Below the pieces are notes generated by a model. It was not told the origin of the DNA. It was given only the letters and a program-made list of their open reading frames with translations, and made no database searches. From Denitrobacterium detoxificans (GTDB taxonomy: Bacteria; Actinomycetota; Coriobacteriia; Coriobacteriales; Eggerthellaceae), in NCBI RefSeq assembly GCF_015062615.1, contig NZ_SUUH01000008.1:28419-92418 (forward strand): a stretch of 64,000 nucleotides of DNA, read 5' to 3'. The position numbers were made by a program, and so were the translations under genes. This document shows positions 1 to 8,167 of the stretch, piece by piece (the first letter of the stretch is position 1; each line of letters begins with the position of its first letter).

Positions 1-2566
1 GGATGACGTCGGAAAAGCCCAGGGCCAGGGATAGGGACGTGAGGAAGCTTTCGCCGCCGGAAAGCGTGTTTACATCGCGGCTGGTGCCGGTGTAGGCGTC
101 GCGCACGTTCATGTCCAGGCCGGTCCTGCTGCGGTTGTCGGTGCTCGTGGTGCGGCGCTCGAGCGCATAGCGACCTTCCGACATAATGGTCAGGCGTTCG
201 TTCGCGGCGGCGAGCACCGTTTCGAAGTAGAGGGCCTGCACGTAGGTTTCCAGGGAAAGCTTTCCGGCGCGTCCCGCGCCGTTGCCGCTTGCCAGGTCTG
301 CCAGGCGGGCGATGGTGGCGTACTCGTTGTCGGCGTTGGCCCCACGTGCCACGAGGTCGGAAAGGGCACGAGCGATTTCCTCGTTTGTCCTGATTCGATG
401 GCGGGTGTTCACGTAGGCGTTGCGCTGTTCCTCGATGAGCTCTTGGAGCTTTGCCGCCTGTTCGCGCAGGGGGTCGAGCGCTATTTCCGGCTTGCCGTCA
501 ATCTGCTTGGCATAGGTTTCCATGCGTGCCTTGGCTTGGTCGAATGCTTCCTTGCGCGTGCGGTAATCCGCTTTGGCGCGCTCATAGCGCTTCGTTTCCT
601 CGGCTAGGTCATCCGCGAGCTGTGCGATGCTCTCCTGCGTATCCGCGATGTCGGAGCCCAGGTGGCGTTTTACCTGTTCGTCGAAGGAGACACGCTCCGT
701 TTCGTGCGTCGCTTGAGCAGTGGTTGCGGCCGTGTGCGTCTCCTGATGCGCTTCGCGTGCCTTTGCGAGCGCGTCTTCGGCGGCGGCGAGTGCTTCACGT
801 GCCGCGCGCTCCTTGGCTCGCAGGCTCTCGGCATGGCGATTGCTTTCCTGTGCGGCACGCAGTTCTCGTTCGGCTGCCTGCGCATGGCCCTCGATGGAGC
901 CTGCGGCATCCTTCAGGATGGCTTCTGCTTCGTCTACAGTTGCCGGGGTGGTGCCGCATACGCGTTCTACCTGGGCCAGGAAGGCCGTTTCGGCGGCGCT
1001 GCATGCTGCGTTCGCCGCCGCCGCTTCTTGCGAAGCGCTTTGCCGGTTCGCGGCTGCCTCGTCTTTCGCTGCCTTCAGCGCGTCGACGTGCTCCTGCGTG
1101 GGCGCCCCTTCGGTGAGCGTGGCCTTGTGGGGGTGCTCGGTCGATCCACATACGGGGCATGCGTCACCTGCGGCAAGCGTGCTTGCCAAGATGCCTGCCT
1201 GCGCGGCGAGGAATGCGTCTTCAGCCTCGTCAGCGGCTTGTCGTGCGTTCTTGTATGCGGCATCTGCCAGGGAATATGCCTGCAAAGCGCGTTCTTTGGC
1301 TGCTTGCTTGCCTGCGAGCGCCTTGCATGCGCGTTGAGCTTCGCGCACGTCATGCTCCTTGCGCAGAGCGTCGTCGAGCGCAGTTTGCGCCTTCTGCACT
1401 TCGGCAGCGGCATCGGCGAGCTTGTCGACCTGCGCGCGAAGGGCCTCCGCCGTATTGCGCGCCTCTTCGCGTTCCGTTTGCGCTGTTGCCAGGCGCGCAC
1501 GTGCAGCCTCTTCGGCCTTTGCCGCAGATGCGCTTTGTGCCGCCAGCGAGGCGAGCTTTTCGCTTTGCTGCGTGAACTGCGTAAGGAATTCCTCCTGCTT
1601 GGCGCGTTGAGCACTGCCCGCTTCAAGCCGTTCGTAGAGTTCCTTCGCCTTGGCGAGTGGTTCTTCGTGCTCGGCAAGGTAGGCTTGCGCTTCCGCGCAT
1701 CCTCGGCGGGCGTCTTCGATGCCCTTTGCTTCGCCAAGCGTCTGGTCGACCTTCGCCTTCTCTTCGGCGAGGCGCTTGCCCTCGGCGGTTTCGGCGGCGT
1801 TGCGTTCCTTGTCGGCCTGCAGGGAACGCTCCAGCGCTTCGATGATGGTGGGGCAGAGCGGCAGGACGCGTTCTGCCGCTTGCCATGATTCCAGATCGAA
1901 GGCGGGGTCACCCTCGGCTGCGACGATGCGCTCCACGTGCGAACGGGCCTTGTCTTCCAGCGAGCCAACCTGCTTTTCCAGGGCGTTCTTTCGGTCGGAG
2001 AGCATGCTTTGCACGCGCTCGTAGAGTTGCGTGCCGAAGATGCGGCGGAAGATGTTGCCGCGCTGCTTCGTGTCGGCGGTGAGCAGCTGGCTGAAGTCGC
2101 CTTGCGCGATCATGACGATTTGGCTGAACTGATTTGCGCTGATGCCGAGTATGTCCTCGATGGCCGCGTTGACGTCGGTGGGCTTGCTGGCTAGCACGCT
2201 GCCATCGTCTTCGCAGGTAAGCTCGGCCGTTGCAGGGCGCTCGGTGAATCCGGTTCCGCGCTTCTTTGGACTTCTGTGGGGTGGCGTGCGGCGCACGGCG
2301 TACGTGTTCCCGCCGTGCGTGAAGCGCAGCTGCACGTAGGGTTCCGTGGCGGGGTCGGCAAAAGCGCTGGCCAGGGTGTTTTCCGAGCGACGTTGCCCCG
2401 ATGTTTGGCCGAAGAGCGCGTATTTAATGGCGTCGAACAGCGTCGTCTTGCCGCTTCCGGTGGGGCCGCAGATGAGGAAGATGCCGCTGTCGATCGCATC
2501 GAAGTCGATATGCTCTTCCTTGGGGTAGGGGCCGAATGCGGCCATGTCTAGTTCCAGCGGCCTCAT
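1..2566 (-). CDS. sbcC: Exonuclease subunit SbcC, SMC-like ATPase (3' end off the window)
   Basis: SbcC is the large ATPase of the SbcCD (Mre11-Rad50-like) nuclease, which opens hairpins and trims blocked double-strand ends. About 855 residues are visible. The N-terminus carries a P-loop, GPTGSGKTT, at residues 34-42. A long Ala/Arg/Glu-rich coiled coil is interrupted near residue 465 by CPVC, the zinc hook. The ABC signature LSGGESFLTS lies near residue 835, just inside the window edge; the Walker B and D-loop must lie beyond it. The ATG overlaps the sbcD stop (ATGA), so the two are translationally coupled. The frame stays open to base 1. Large antisense frames across the gene are shadows. 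Confidence 0.95.
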   Translation of the reverse strand, partial: MRPLELDMAAFGPYPKEEHIDFDAIDSGIFLICGPTGSGKTTLFDAIKYALFGQTSGQRRSENTLASAFADPATEPYVQLRFTHGGNTYAVRRTPPHRSPKKRGTGFTERPATAELTCEDDGSVLASKPTDVNAAIEDILGISANQFSQIVMIAQGDFSQLLTADTKQRGNIFRRIFGTQLYERVQSMLSDRKNALEKQVGSLEDKARSHVERIVAAEGDPAFDLESWQAAERVLPLCPTIIEALERSLQADKERNAAETAEGKRLAEEKAKVDQTLGEAKGIEDARRGCAEAQAYLAEHEEPLAKAKELYERLEAGSAQRAKQEEFLTQFTQQSEKLASLAAQSASAAKAEEAARARLATAQTEREEARNTAEALRAQVDKLADAAAEVQKAQTALDDALRKEHDVREAQRACKALAGKQAAKERALQAYSLADAAYKNARQAADEAEDAFLAAQAGILASTLAAGDACPVCGSTEHPHKATLTEGAPTQEHVDALKAAKDEAAANRQSASQEAAAANAACSAAETAFLAQVERVCGTTPATVDEAEAILKDAAGSIEGHAQAAERELRAAQESNRHAESLRAKERAAREALAAAEDALAKAREAHQETHTAATTAQATHETERVSFDEQVKRHLGSDIADTQESIAQLADDLAEETKRYERAKADYRTRKEAFDQAKARMETYAKQIDGKPEIALDPLREQAAKLQELIEEQRNAYVNTRHRIRTNEEIARALSDLVARGANADNEYATIARLADLASGNGAGRAGKLSLETYVQALYFETVLAAANERLTIMSEGRYALERRTTSTDNRSRTGLDMNVRDAYTGTSRDVNTLSGGESFLTSLSLALGFSDVI

Positions 2567-3726
2567 TGGGCGCCCCCTTCCTCTTCCTGGCGTGCTTCCT
2601 CGATGATGACGTGCAGCAACTCGCGTTGCTGTTCCGAAAGCGCTTCGCCGGCCTGCTGTTCGTAGTAGTCGCTCACGACCGAAAGGGGATCGCGTTTCCG
2701 CACGTTATGCGCTACTTCCTGTGTATCGCCAGTGAATGCCTGAGCATCGTGTGCGAAGTCGAGTTGCATGACGTTCGGGTAGAATTCGCGCACCTTCGCC
2801 ATGGCATCCATGAGCGCCTCGTCTTCGAGCGTGATGTGCAGGTAGTCATCTGCGTGTGCGTCGGTCTGCGCGGCCGCTCGCAGGTCCTCGAATGTTCCGC
2901 GTACTTCGCGAAGGGTTCGCTCCTCGGGAAGTGGCACGCTGGTGACCTGCGCATTTCCGGATTCGTCGATGTCCACGATGTCCACGTGCTTTTGTCTGCC
3001 TGCTTCGGAAAACGAATACGGATACAGGCTTCCGCTGTAGCGCACGGTATCGCGACGTACGCGTTGCGGTCCGTGAATATGGCCCAGCGCCACGTAGTCG
3101 AACGCATCGAACACGCGCGCCTCCACGCTGTCGAGCCCGCCAACCACGATGGTTTCCGATTCGCACGTTTCGGGCTTGGTTTCGCCGTCCACCACGAATT
3201 GGTGCGCTACCAGCACATTTGCTGCATCGTCGCGCAGTGGCTGATGGTGCGCGGCGCATGCCAGCGCATCGGTGTAGCTGCTAATGCGCTCCGCTTCTTC
3301 GGGATAGGCTGCGCGCACGTGCACGGGGCGCACGAAGGGGATCAGGTGAAAGCGCGCTGCGCCCGTGGCGGAATCCAGGTCGATGAATTGCGGCTCGCCC
3401 GAAAAGGGCTGGGCAATGCATACGCGTTCGGCGCTCATGAAACGGGCGCCAAAGGCCAGGCGTTCGGCGCTGTCATGGTTTCCTGCGATCATGATGACGG
3501 TGATGCCCGCATCGGTTGCCTGTTCCAGGAAGTGCTCGAGAGCTCCAAGTGCCCAGGTGGGAGGCACGGGCTTGTCGTATACGTCGCCCGCCACCACGAT
3601 GGCATCAACGCGTTTTTCGCATGCGATGCGCACGATATGCTCCAGTGCGCGTTCCTGCTCTTCCTTCAGCGAAAAGCCGCGAACGCGTTTGCCTATGTGC
3701 AGGTCTGCGGTGTGCAGGAATCTCAT
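2563..3726 (-). CDS. sbcD: Exonuclease subunit SbcD, Mre11-like calcineurin-type nuclease
   Basis: SbcD is the metal-dependent nuclease partner of SbcC in DNA hairpin cleavage and end processing. The 387-residue protein has the phosphoesterase motifs in order: DLH at residues 8-10, GDVYDK at 47-52, GNHD at 82-85, and GHIHG in the second half, which coordinate two metal ions. Length is normal for the family (about 380-400). It starts at ATG 3726, preceded by a GGTGA-type ribosome site, and its TGA overlaps the sbcC start. It is the first gene of a two-gene minus-strand operon that diverges from the ABC transporter at 3902. Confidence 0.96.
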   Translation of the reverse strand: MRFLHTADLHIGKRVRGFSLKEEQERALEHIVRIACEKRVDAIVVAGDVYDKPVPPTWALGALEHFLEQATDAGITVIMIAGNHDSAERLAFGARFMSAERVCIAQPFSGEPQFIDLDSATGAARFHLIPFVRPVHVRAAYPEEAERISSYTDALACAAHHQPLRDDAANVLVAHQFVVDGETKPETCESETIVVGGLDSVEARVFDAFDYVALGHIHGPQRVRRDTVRYSGSLYPYSFSEAGRQKHVDIVDIDESGNAQVTSVPLPEERTLREVRGTFEDLRAAAQTDAHADDYLHITLEDEALMDAMAKVREFYPNVMQLDFAHDAQAFTGDTQEVAHNVRKRDPLSVVSDYYEQQAGEALSEQQRELLHVIIEEARQEEEGGAQ

Positions 3727-3827
3727 GGGTCACCTCGATAGTTGTGTCGAGCCTCCATTATGCCATGTGAAAGATGGCGATTCGGTTGCAGAGTTCTGCT
3801 GGCGTCATCTGCGATGCTATGCCTTTC

Positions 3828-3833
3828 TATAAT
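3828..3833 (+). promoter_or_regulatory. Possible -10 box (TATAAT) upstream of the ABC transporter
   Basis: A perfect TATAAT sits about 70 bases before the chosen start of the ABC transporter, in the divergent gap from sbcD. No good -35 hexamer lies 16-18 bases upstream, so this is a weak call. Confidence 0.3.
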
Positions 3834-3901
3834 GAGTGCCCATATATTGTCTAGTGTGCGATTGAATAGAGCACATGCGGTCTAGGATGGGTTGGTATCG
3901 C

Positions 3902-6900
3902 ATGATTGAAGTAAAGGGCTTGAGAAGGTCCTACAAGACGGGCGATTTCGTGCAGAAGGCGCTCGATGGCGTGACGCTGAACTTCCGCGATAACGAGTTC
4001 GTGGCGGTTCTGGGTCCCTCGGGTTCGGGTAAGACCACGCTGTTGAATATTCTGGGTGGCTTGGACCACGCCGATGGTGGCGATATCGTCATCAACGGCA
4101 CGTCCACCAAAGATTACCGTTCGAGCGATTGGGACACCTATCGCAACCATCGCATTGGCTTCGTGTTCCAAAGCTACAATCTCATTCCTCATCAGACCAT
4201 TCTTTCGAATGTCGAGCTGGCGCTCACGCTTTCGGGCGTAGGGCGCGCGGAGCGAAAGCGTCGTGCCGCCGAGGCGTTGGCCGAGGTGGGCCTGGGCGAT
4301 CATCTGCATAAGAAGCCCAGTCAGCTTTCCGGTGGCCAGATGCAGCGCGTTGCCATTGCCCGCGCGCTGGTGAACAATCCCGATATCGTGCTGGCCGACG
4401 AGCCCACGGGCGCGCTCGACACCGAAACGGGCATCCAGGTCATGGACATCCTGAAGAAGGTCGCCGACGACCGCCTGGTCATCATGGTTACGCACAACCC
4501 CGAACTGGCCGAAGAGTATGCCACGCGTATCGTGCGCCTGGCCGACGGCCGCATTATCAGCGATAGCGATGCGTTCAACCCGTTCAACGACTCGGCAATC
4601 GTGGGCGTTCCGGACCCTGCCAACGAAGCGGTGCGCGCCGCCGCCGCTGCGCTTAATGCGGCAACCGACGTTCACATGGGTGACCCTGCTCGGGGAGAGG
4701 GCGGCAAGGAGAAGAAGGCCTCGATGGGTTTCCTTACTGCGCTTGCCCTTTCGTTCAACAACCTCATGACGAAGAAGGGGCGTACGTTTCTTACCGCATT
4801 TGCGGGAAGTATCGGCATTATTGGCATTGCCGCCATCTTGGCGCTTTCCAACGGCGTGAACAATTACATCCTGGATACCGAGGAAGAAGCCCTTACCAGC
4901 TATCCGCTTACGGTAACCAAGAGCAGCTTCGACGTATCGAGCCTGCTCACGGCCACCATGGGCTATACCACGGGCAGCGATTCGGAAGGATCGGGCGACG
5001 GGGAGTTCTCTACGTCGAACAACATTCCCGAGTCCACCATCATGACCGACATGTTCGCCAAGGTGAAGAACAACGACCTTTCCGCGTTCAAGCAGTATTT
5101 GGAAAGCGGCGAAAGCGGCATCGACGAGTACGTGAACACCATTCAGTACAGCTACGGCATCGACGCGAACGTTTTCTCGCCCGATACGTCTTCGGGCGTA
5201 ACGCAGCTCAACCCCTCGTCCATGAAGTCGGTTTTCCAGAACGGCATCTCTTCGAGTGCGCTTTCCAGCAGCTCGGGCATGTCGTCGTTCAGCGAGATGC
5301 TCGACAATCGCGAAATGCTCGAAGACCAGATGGACGTGGTTGCCGGCCGTTGGCCCGAAAACTACAACGAAGCCGTGCTCGTGCTCAGCTCCTCGGGAGC
5401 CATTAGCGATTACACCCTCTATAGCCTGGGCGTTTACGATACGTCGGTCATGGAGGACATGGTCAAGCAGGCGTTGAATGGCGACGAGGTGGTTGTCCCC
5501 GAAACGTCGGGCGATTTCACGTACGACGATGCGCTGAATCTGTCGTTCAAGGTGGTCCCCGCGAGCTCCATGTACCGCTATAACGCGGAGCAGAGCACTT
5601 GGACCGACATGAGCAAAGACGAAGAGTACATGAAGGAGCAGGTCAACCAGGGCATCGACCTGAAGATCGTGGGCGTGGTGAAGCCCGCTTCCGCATCCAG
5701 CTCCGCGGTCCTCAACGAGGGCGTGGCGTACACGCCCGAGCTCACGCAGAAGCTCATGGAGCTGGCCGCGTCTTCCGATATCGTGAAGCAGCAGCTTGCG
5801 AACCCCGACGTGGACGTATTCACGGGTAAGACGTTCGAGGAGCTGCAGGATAGCCAGGCGTCCGATTTTGACATGAGCTCGATGTTCAAGGTCGACGAGG
5901 AGGCGCTGTCGAGCGCGTTCGGGTTCGATTCGAGCTCCCTGGATTTCTCGGGCATGGACCTGAGCGGCATGGATATGTCGAACATGGATTTGAGCGGCCT
6001 TTCCCTTGATGCGAACTCGCTCGACATGAGCGGAGTGGATATGTCGGGTCTCTTCGATTCCGATACCATGGCCGCGCTTATCGCGAACGCCCCGCAGCCC
6101 GATTTCTCGCAGATGAATCCTTCCATAAACGACGAGCAGCGCGCGGCGATAACGGCCGTTTCCGGGCAAATCACCGGTGGGTTCGCGCCCTACGTGATCG
6201 CGCAGGGCGGCTCGCTTGCCGATTTCCAGGATTCCGCGAAGATGCAGCAGTATTGGGCTACGTACCTGCAGACCGATTCGGTGAGTCAGCAGGTGGCCCA
6301 GCTGAATGCGCTCATAGGTCAGGCGTATGGCGATGCGCTGCAAACCGCCATGCAGGACTACATGACCAACCAGTACGCCCCCTACATGCAGCAGGCCATG
6401 GGCGAGTTGATCTCGCAGGCTGCGCAGGCCATGGCCACTGAAATGGCCACGCAGATGGCCGCCCAGATGGCGGCGGCAACGGGTCAGCTGGGATCGCAGC
6501 TCTCCTCGGCTATTGGCAGTTCGCTTACCGGCCAGATGTCGGGCCTGTCGGATAGCCTGCAGAGCGCGTTTTCCTTCGACGCTGACGCCTTCGCGAACGC
6601 CATTCAGTTCAACATGACTCAGGACGATCTGGTGTCGCTGCTGACCAACTACATGAATGCCGATGAGCTCACGTACGATGGCAACTTGGAGAAGCTGGGG
6701 TACGCCAGCTTGGATAATCCCGAATCCATTGGCATCTACCCGAAGGACTTCGCCGCGAAGGAGCAGGTGCTCTCCATCATCGACAACTATAACCAGCGCA
6801 TGACTGATGAGGGCAATGACAGTCGCACCATCCAGTACAGCGACATCGCCGGTACGCTCATGAGCTCGGTTACCGACATCGTGAACATGATCAGCATCGT

Positions 6901-7291
6901 GCTCATCGCCTTCGTGAGCATTTCGCTCGTGGTGAGCTCCATCATGATCGGCATCATTACTTACATCTCCGTGCTCGAGCGCAAGAAGGAGATTGGCATT
7001 CTGCGCGCAATGGGCGCCAGCAAGGGCAACGTTGCCAACGTGTTCAACGCCGAAACCATCATCGAGGGCCTGATAGCTGGCGTGTTCGCCATTGGCTTCG
7101 TGGTGCTGGTGAGCATACCCGTCAACGCGATTGTCGCTGCATCGTTCGACGTCGAGAACGTGATGATTTTGCCCTGGGTTTCGGGCGTCGTGCTCATCGG
7201 CGTGAGCGTGCTGCTCACGTTCGTCGCGGGGTTGATTCCCTCGGGCAACGCGAGTCGCCGCGATCCCGTGGAGGCGTTGCGCACAGAGTAG
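3902..7291 (+). CDS. MacB/LolD-type ABC transporter, ATPase fused to FtsX-family permease
   Basis: A single 1129-residue chain joins an ABC ATPase to an FtsX/MacB-like permease. The ATPase has Walker A GPSGSGKT at 38-45, signature LSGGQMQR at 142-149 and Walker B VLADEP at about 163-168. A first membrane helix follows a GRTFLTAF segment. A very large extracytoplasmic domain (about 650-700 residues) precedes three C-terminal helices with the FtsX motif ERKKEIGILRAMGAS. The domain contains a run rich in D-L/M-S-G-M (residues about 678-719) and an A/M/Q-rich helix. Such fusions usually work by mechanotransmission, exporting peptides or acting on lipoproteins or the envelope; the substrate is unknown. 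I chose ATG 3902 because MIEVKGL is the usual family start; in-frame ATGs at 3875 and 3887 are alternatives. Confidence 0.85.
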   Translation: MIEVKGLRRSYKTGDFVQKALDGVTLNFRDNEFVAVLGPSGSGKTTLLNILGGLDHADGGDIVINGTSTKDYRSSDWDTYRNHRIGFVFQSYNLIPHQTILSNVELALTLSGVGRAERKRRAAEALAEVGLGDHLHKKPSQLSGGQMQRVAIARALVNNPDIVLADEPTGALDTETGIQVMDILKKVADDRLVIMVTHNPELAEEYATRIVRLADGRIISDSDAFNPFNDSAIVGVPDPANEAVRAAAAALNAATDVHMGDPARGEGGKEKKASMGFLTALALSFNNLMTKKGRTFLTAFAGSIGIIGIAAILALSNGVNNYILDTEEEALTSYPLTVTKSSFDVSSLLTATMGYTTGSDSEGSGDGEFSTSNNIPESTIMTDMFAKVKNNDLSAFKQYLESGESGIDEYVNTIQYSYGIDANVFSPDTSSGVTQLNPSSMKSVFQNGISSSALSSSSGMSSFSEMLDNREMLEDQMDVVAGRWPENYNEAVLVLSSSGAISDYTLYSLGVYDTSVMEDMVKQALNGDEVVVPETSGDFTYDDALNLSFKVVPASSMYRYNAEQSTWTDMSKDEEYMKEQVNQGIDLKIVGVVKPASASSSAVLNEGVAYTPELTQKLMELAASSDIVKQQLANPDVDVFTGKTFEELQDSQASDFDMSSMFKVDEEALSSAFGFDSSSLDFSGMDLSGMDMSNMDLSGLSLDANSLDMSGVDMSGLFDSDTMAALIANAPQPDFSQMNPSINDEQRAAITAVSGQITGGFAPYVIAQGGSLADFQDSAKMQQYWATYLQTDSVSQQVAQLNALIGQAYGDALQTAMQDYMTNQYAPYMQQAMGELISQAAQAMATEMATQMAAQMAAATGQLGSQLSSAIGSSLTGQMSGLSDSLQSAFSFDADAFANAIQFNMTQDDLVSLLTNYMNADELTYDGNLEKLGYASLDNPESIGIYPKDFAAKEQVLSIIDNYNQRMTDEGNDSRTIQYSDIAGTLMSSVTDIVNMISIVLIAFVSISLVVSSIMIGIITYISVLERKKEIGILRAMGASKGNVANVFNAETIIEGLIAGVFAIGFVVLVSIPVNAIVAASFDVENVMILPWVSGVVLIGVSVLLTFVAGLIPSGNASRRDPVEALRTE
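5935..6057 (+). repeat. Short D-L-S-G-M peptide repeats inside the ABC permease
   Basis: Reading the permease frame, units such as DFSGM, DLSGM, DMSNM, DLSGL and later DMSGV, DMSGL follow each other, resembling the A(D/N)LXX pentapeptide pattern with Met/Leu at the inward position. It lies in the predicted extracytoplasmic domain. Confidence 0.55.
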
Positions 7292-7307
7292 GGCAATCAA
7301 CCCGTCC

Positions 7308-7613
7308 GCGGCGGGGCGGGCGAGCCCCTGCGGCACGCCTCGCTCCGCTGCTCGCACGGCGGTGTTGTGGGTTTGCTTGGCTTCGAGGGGGGGGTTCCTC
7401 TCGGAGCCTTTTTGGTTCTGAGGGGTTAAGCCGTGCTCGTGCGCTGCGCTGTTCAGGAGTTTTGTACTGGCGCTGTCCCGGGGTTGGGGCCGTGGGCGGC
7501 GAGAACCCTTCGGCTTGCGCCTTCGGGTTCTCTTCGCCCGCGGCCCCAACCCCGGGAATCAGCGCTTTGGTTGGTGTTCACAGGGTACCGCAGGGGCTCG
7601 CCCGCCCCGCCGC
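7308..7613. repeat. Perfect 26-bp inverted repeat, arms 255 bases apart
   Basis: Bases 7308-7333 are the exact reverse complement of 7588-7613. The left arm starts 17 bases after the ABC transporter stop. The arms enclose a second, independent inverted repeat (7470-7565), giving a nested stem. No gene is supported inside; all frames give Arg/Gly/Pro/Ala-rich, low-information peptides. Confidence 0.85.
7470..7565. repeat. 96-bp inverted repeat forming one long hairpin
   Basis: Arms 7477-7508 and 7525-7556 (32 bases each) pair with two G-T wobbles and one mismatch around a 16-base loop. Beyond a small internal bulge, 7470-7475 (GCGCTG) pairs with 7560-7565 (CAGCGC). The stem is too long for an ordinary intrinsic terminator and has no T-run. 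It resembles a structured RNA or a cruciform-forming element. Confidence 0.8.
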
Positions 7614-7658
7614 TGCGTGTTGCGGGTTGCGGAACCCGGGGCCGGTTGTGGCCAACCT

Positions 7659-8110
7659 CACGGGCGGACGCGCTGCGCGGTCCGCCCTGTTGCGAGTGGG
7701 TCCCGCTCGCCGGGTCGCGGGGTTGCCTCACGGGCGCGGACGCTTCGCTGCGCGCCCTGCTGCGGGCGGGTCCCTCTTGCGGGGCAATCGTACGGGCGGA
7801 GGCGCTTCGCTGTCCGCCCTGCTGCGAGGGGAATCCGCTCGCCGGGTCGTGGGGTGCTCCACGGGCGGATGCGCTGCGCTGTCCGCCCTGCTGTGGGCGG
7901 AATCCGATTGGTTGGGGCAATCTCACGGGCGATTCGCTGTGCTCTCGCCCTGCCGCGAGTTGGTTGGGGCCGTGGGGCCACGGGCGCGGACGCTTCGCTG
8001 CGCGCCCTGCTGCGAGGGGAGTCCGCTCGCCGGGTCGTGGGCGATCCCACGGGAGCTCTCTGCGCTTTCCGCCCTGATGCGAGTTGGTTCTGCTCGCCGG
8101 GATTTGGGGC
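7659..8110. repeat. Array of seven 55-70 bp two-hairpin GC-rich repeats
   Basis: Units begin with (C/T)ACGGG at 7659, 7729, 7791, 7860, 7924, 7979 and 8048. The first hairpin closes on a right arm ending CGCCCTG. Stem pairs differ between copies yet stay complementary: GGGCGGAC/GTCCGCCC (copy 1), GGGCGCG/CGCGCCC (copies 2 and 6), GGGCGGA/TCCGCCC (3 and 4), GGGCGA/TCGCCC (5); copy 7 is degenerate. Copies 1, 3 and 6 continue with a second hairpin, GCGAG...CTCGC, then CGGGTCG. The array ends about 55 bases before the trigger factor start. I see no protein gene here. Confidence 0.8.
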
Positions 8111-8167
8111 TTGGAGGGTTGGTTTGCTGCTATCCTATACGCGGATTATTTAGACGAGAGGATTGTT

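Noticed and set aside
662..1888. 408-residue plus-strand frame in sbcC
   Set aside because: Antisense of the SbcC coiled coil, including the zinc-hook codons; no motif.
3851..7549. 1232-residue minus-strand frame opposite the ABC transporter
   Set aside because: His/Arg/Gly-rich antisense shadow of a gene with clear Walker motifs on the plus strand.
7659..8110. CRISPR array
   Set aside because: Repeats diverge, lack unique spacers of constant length, and no cas gene is near; the hairpin structure is conserved instead.
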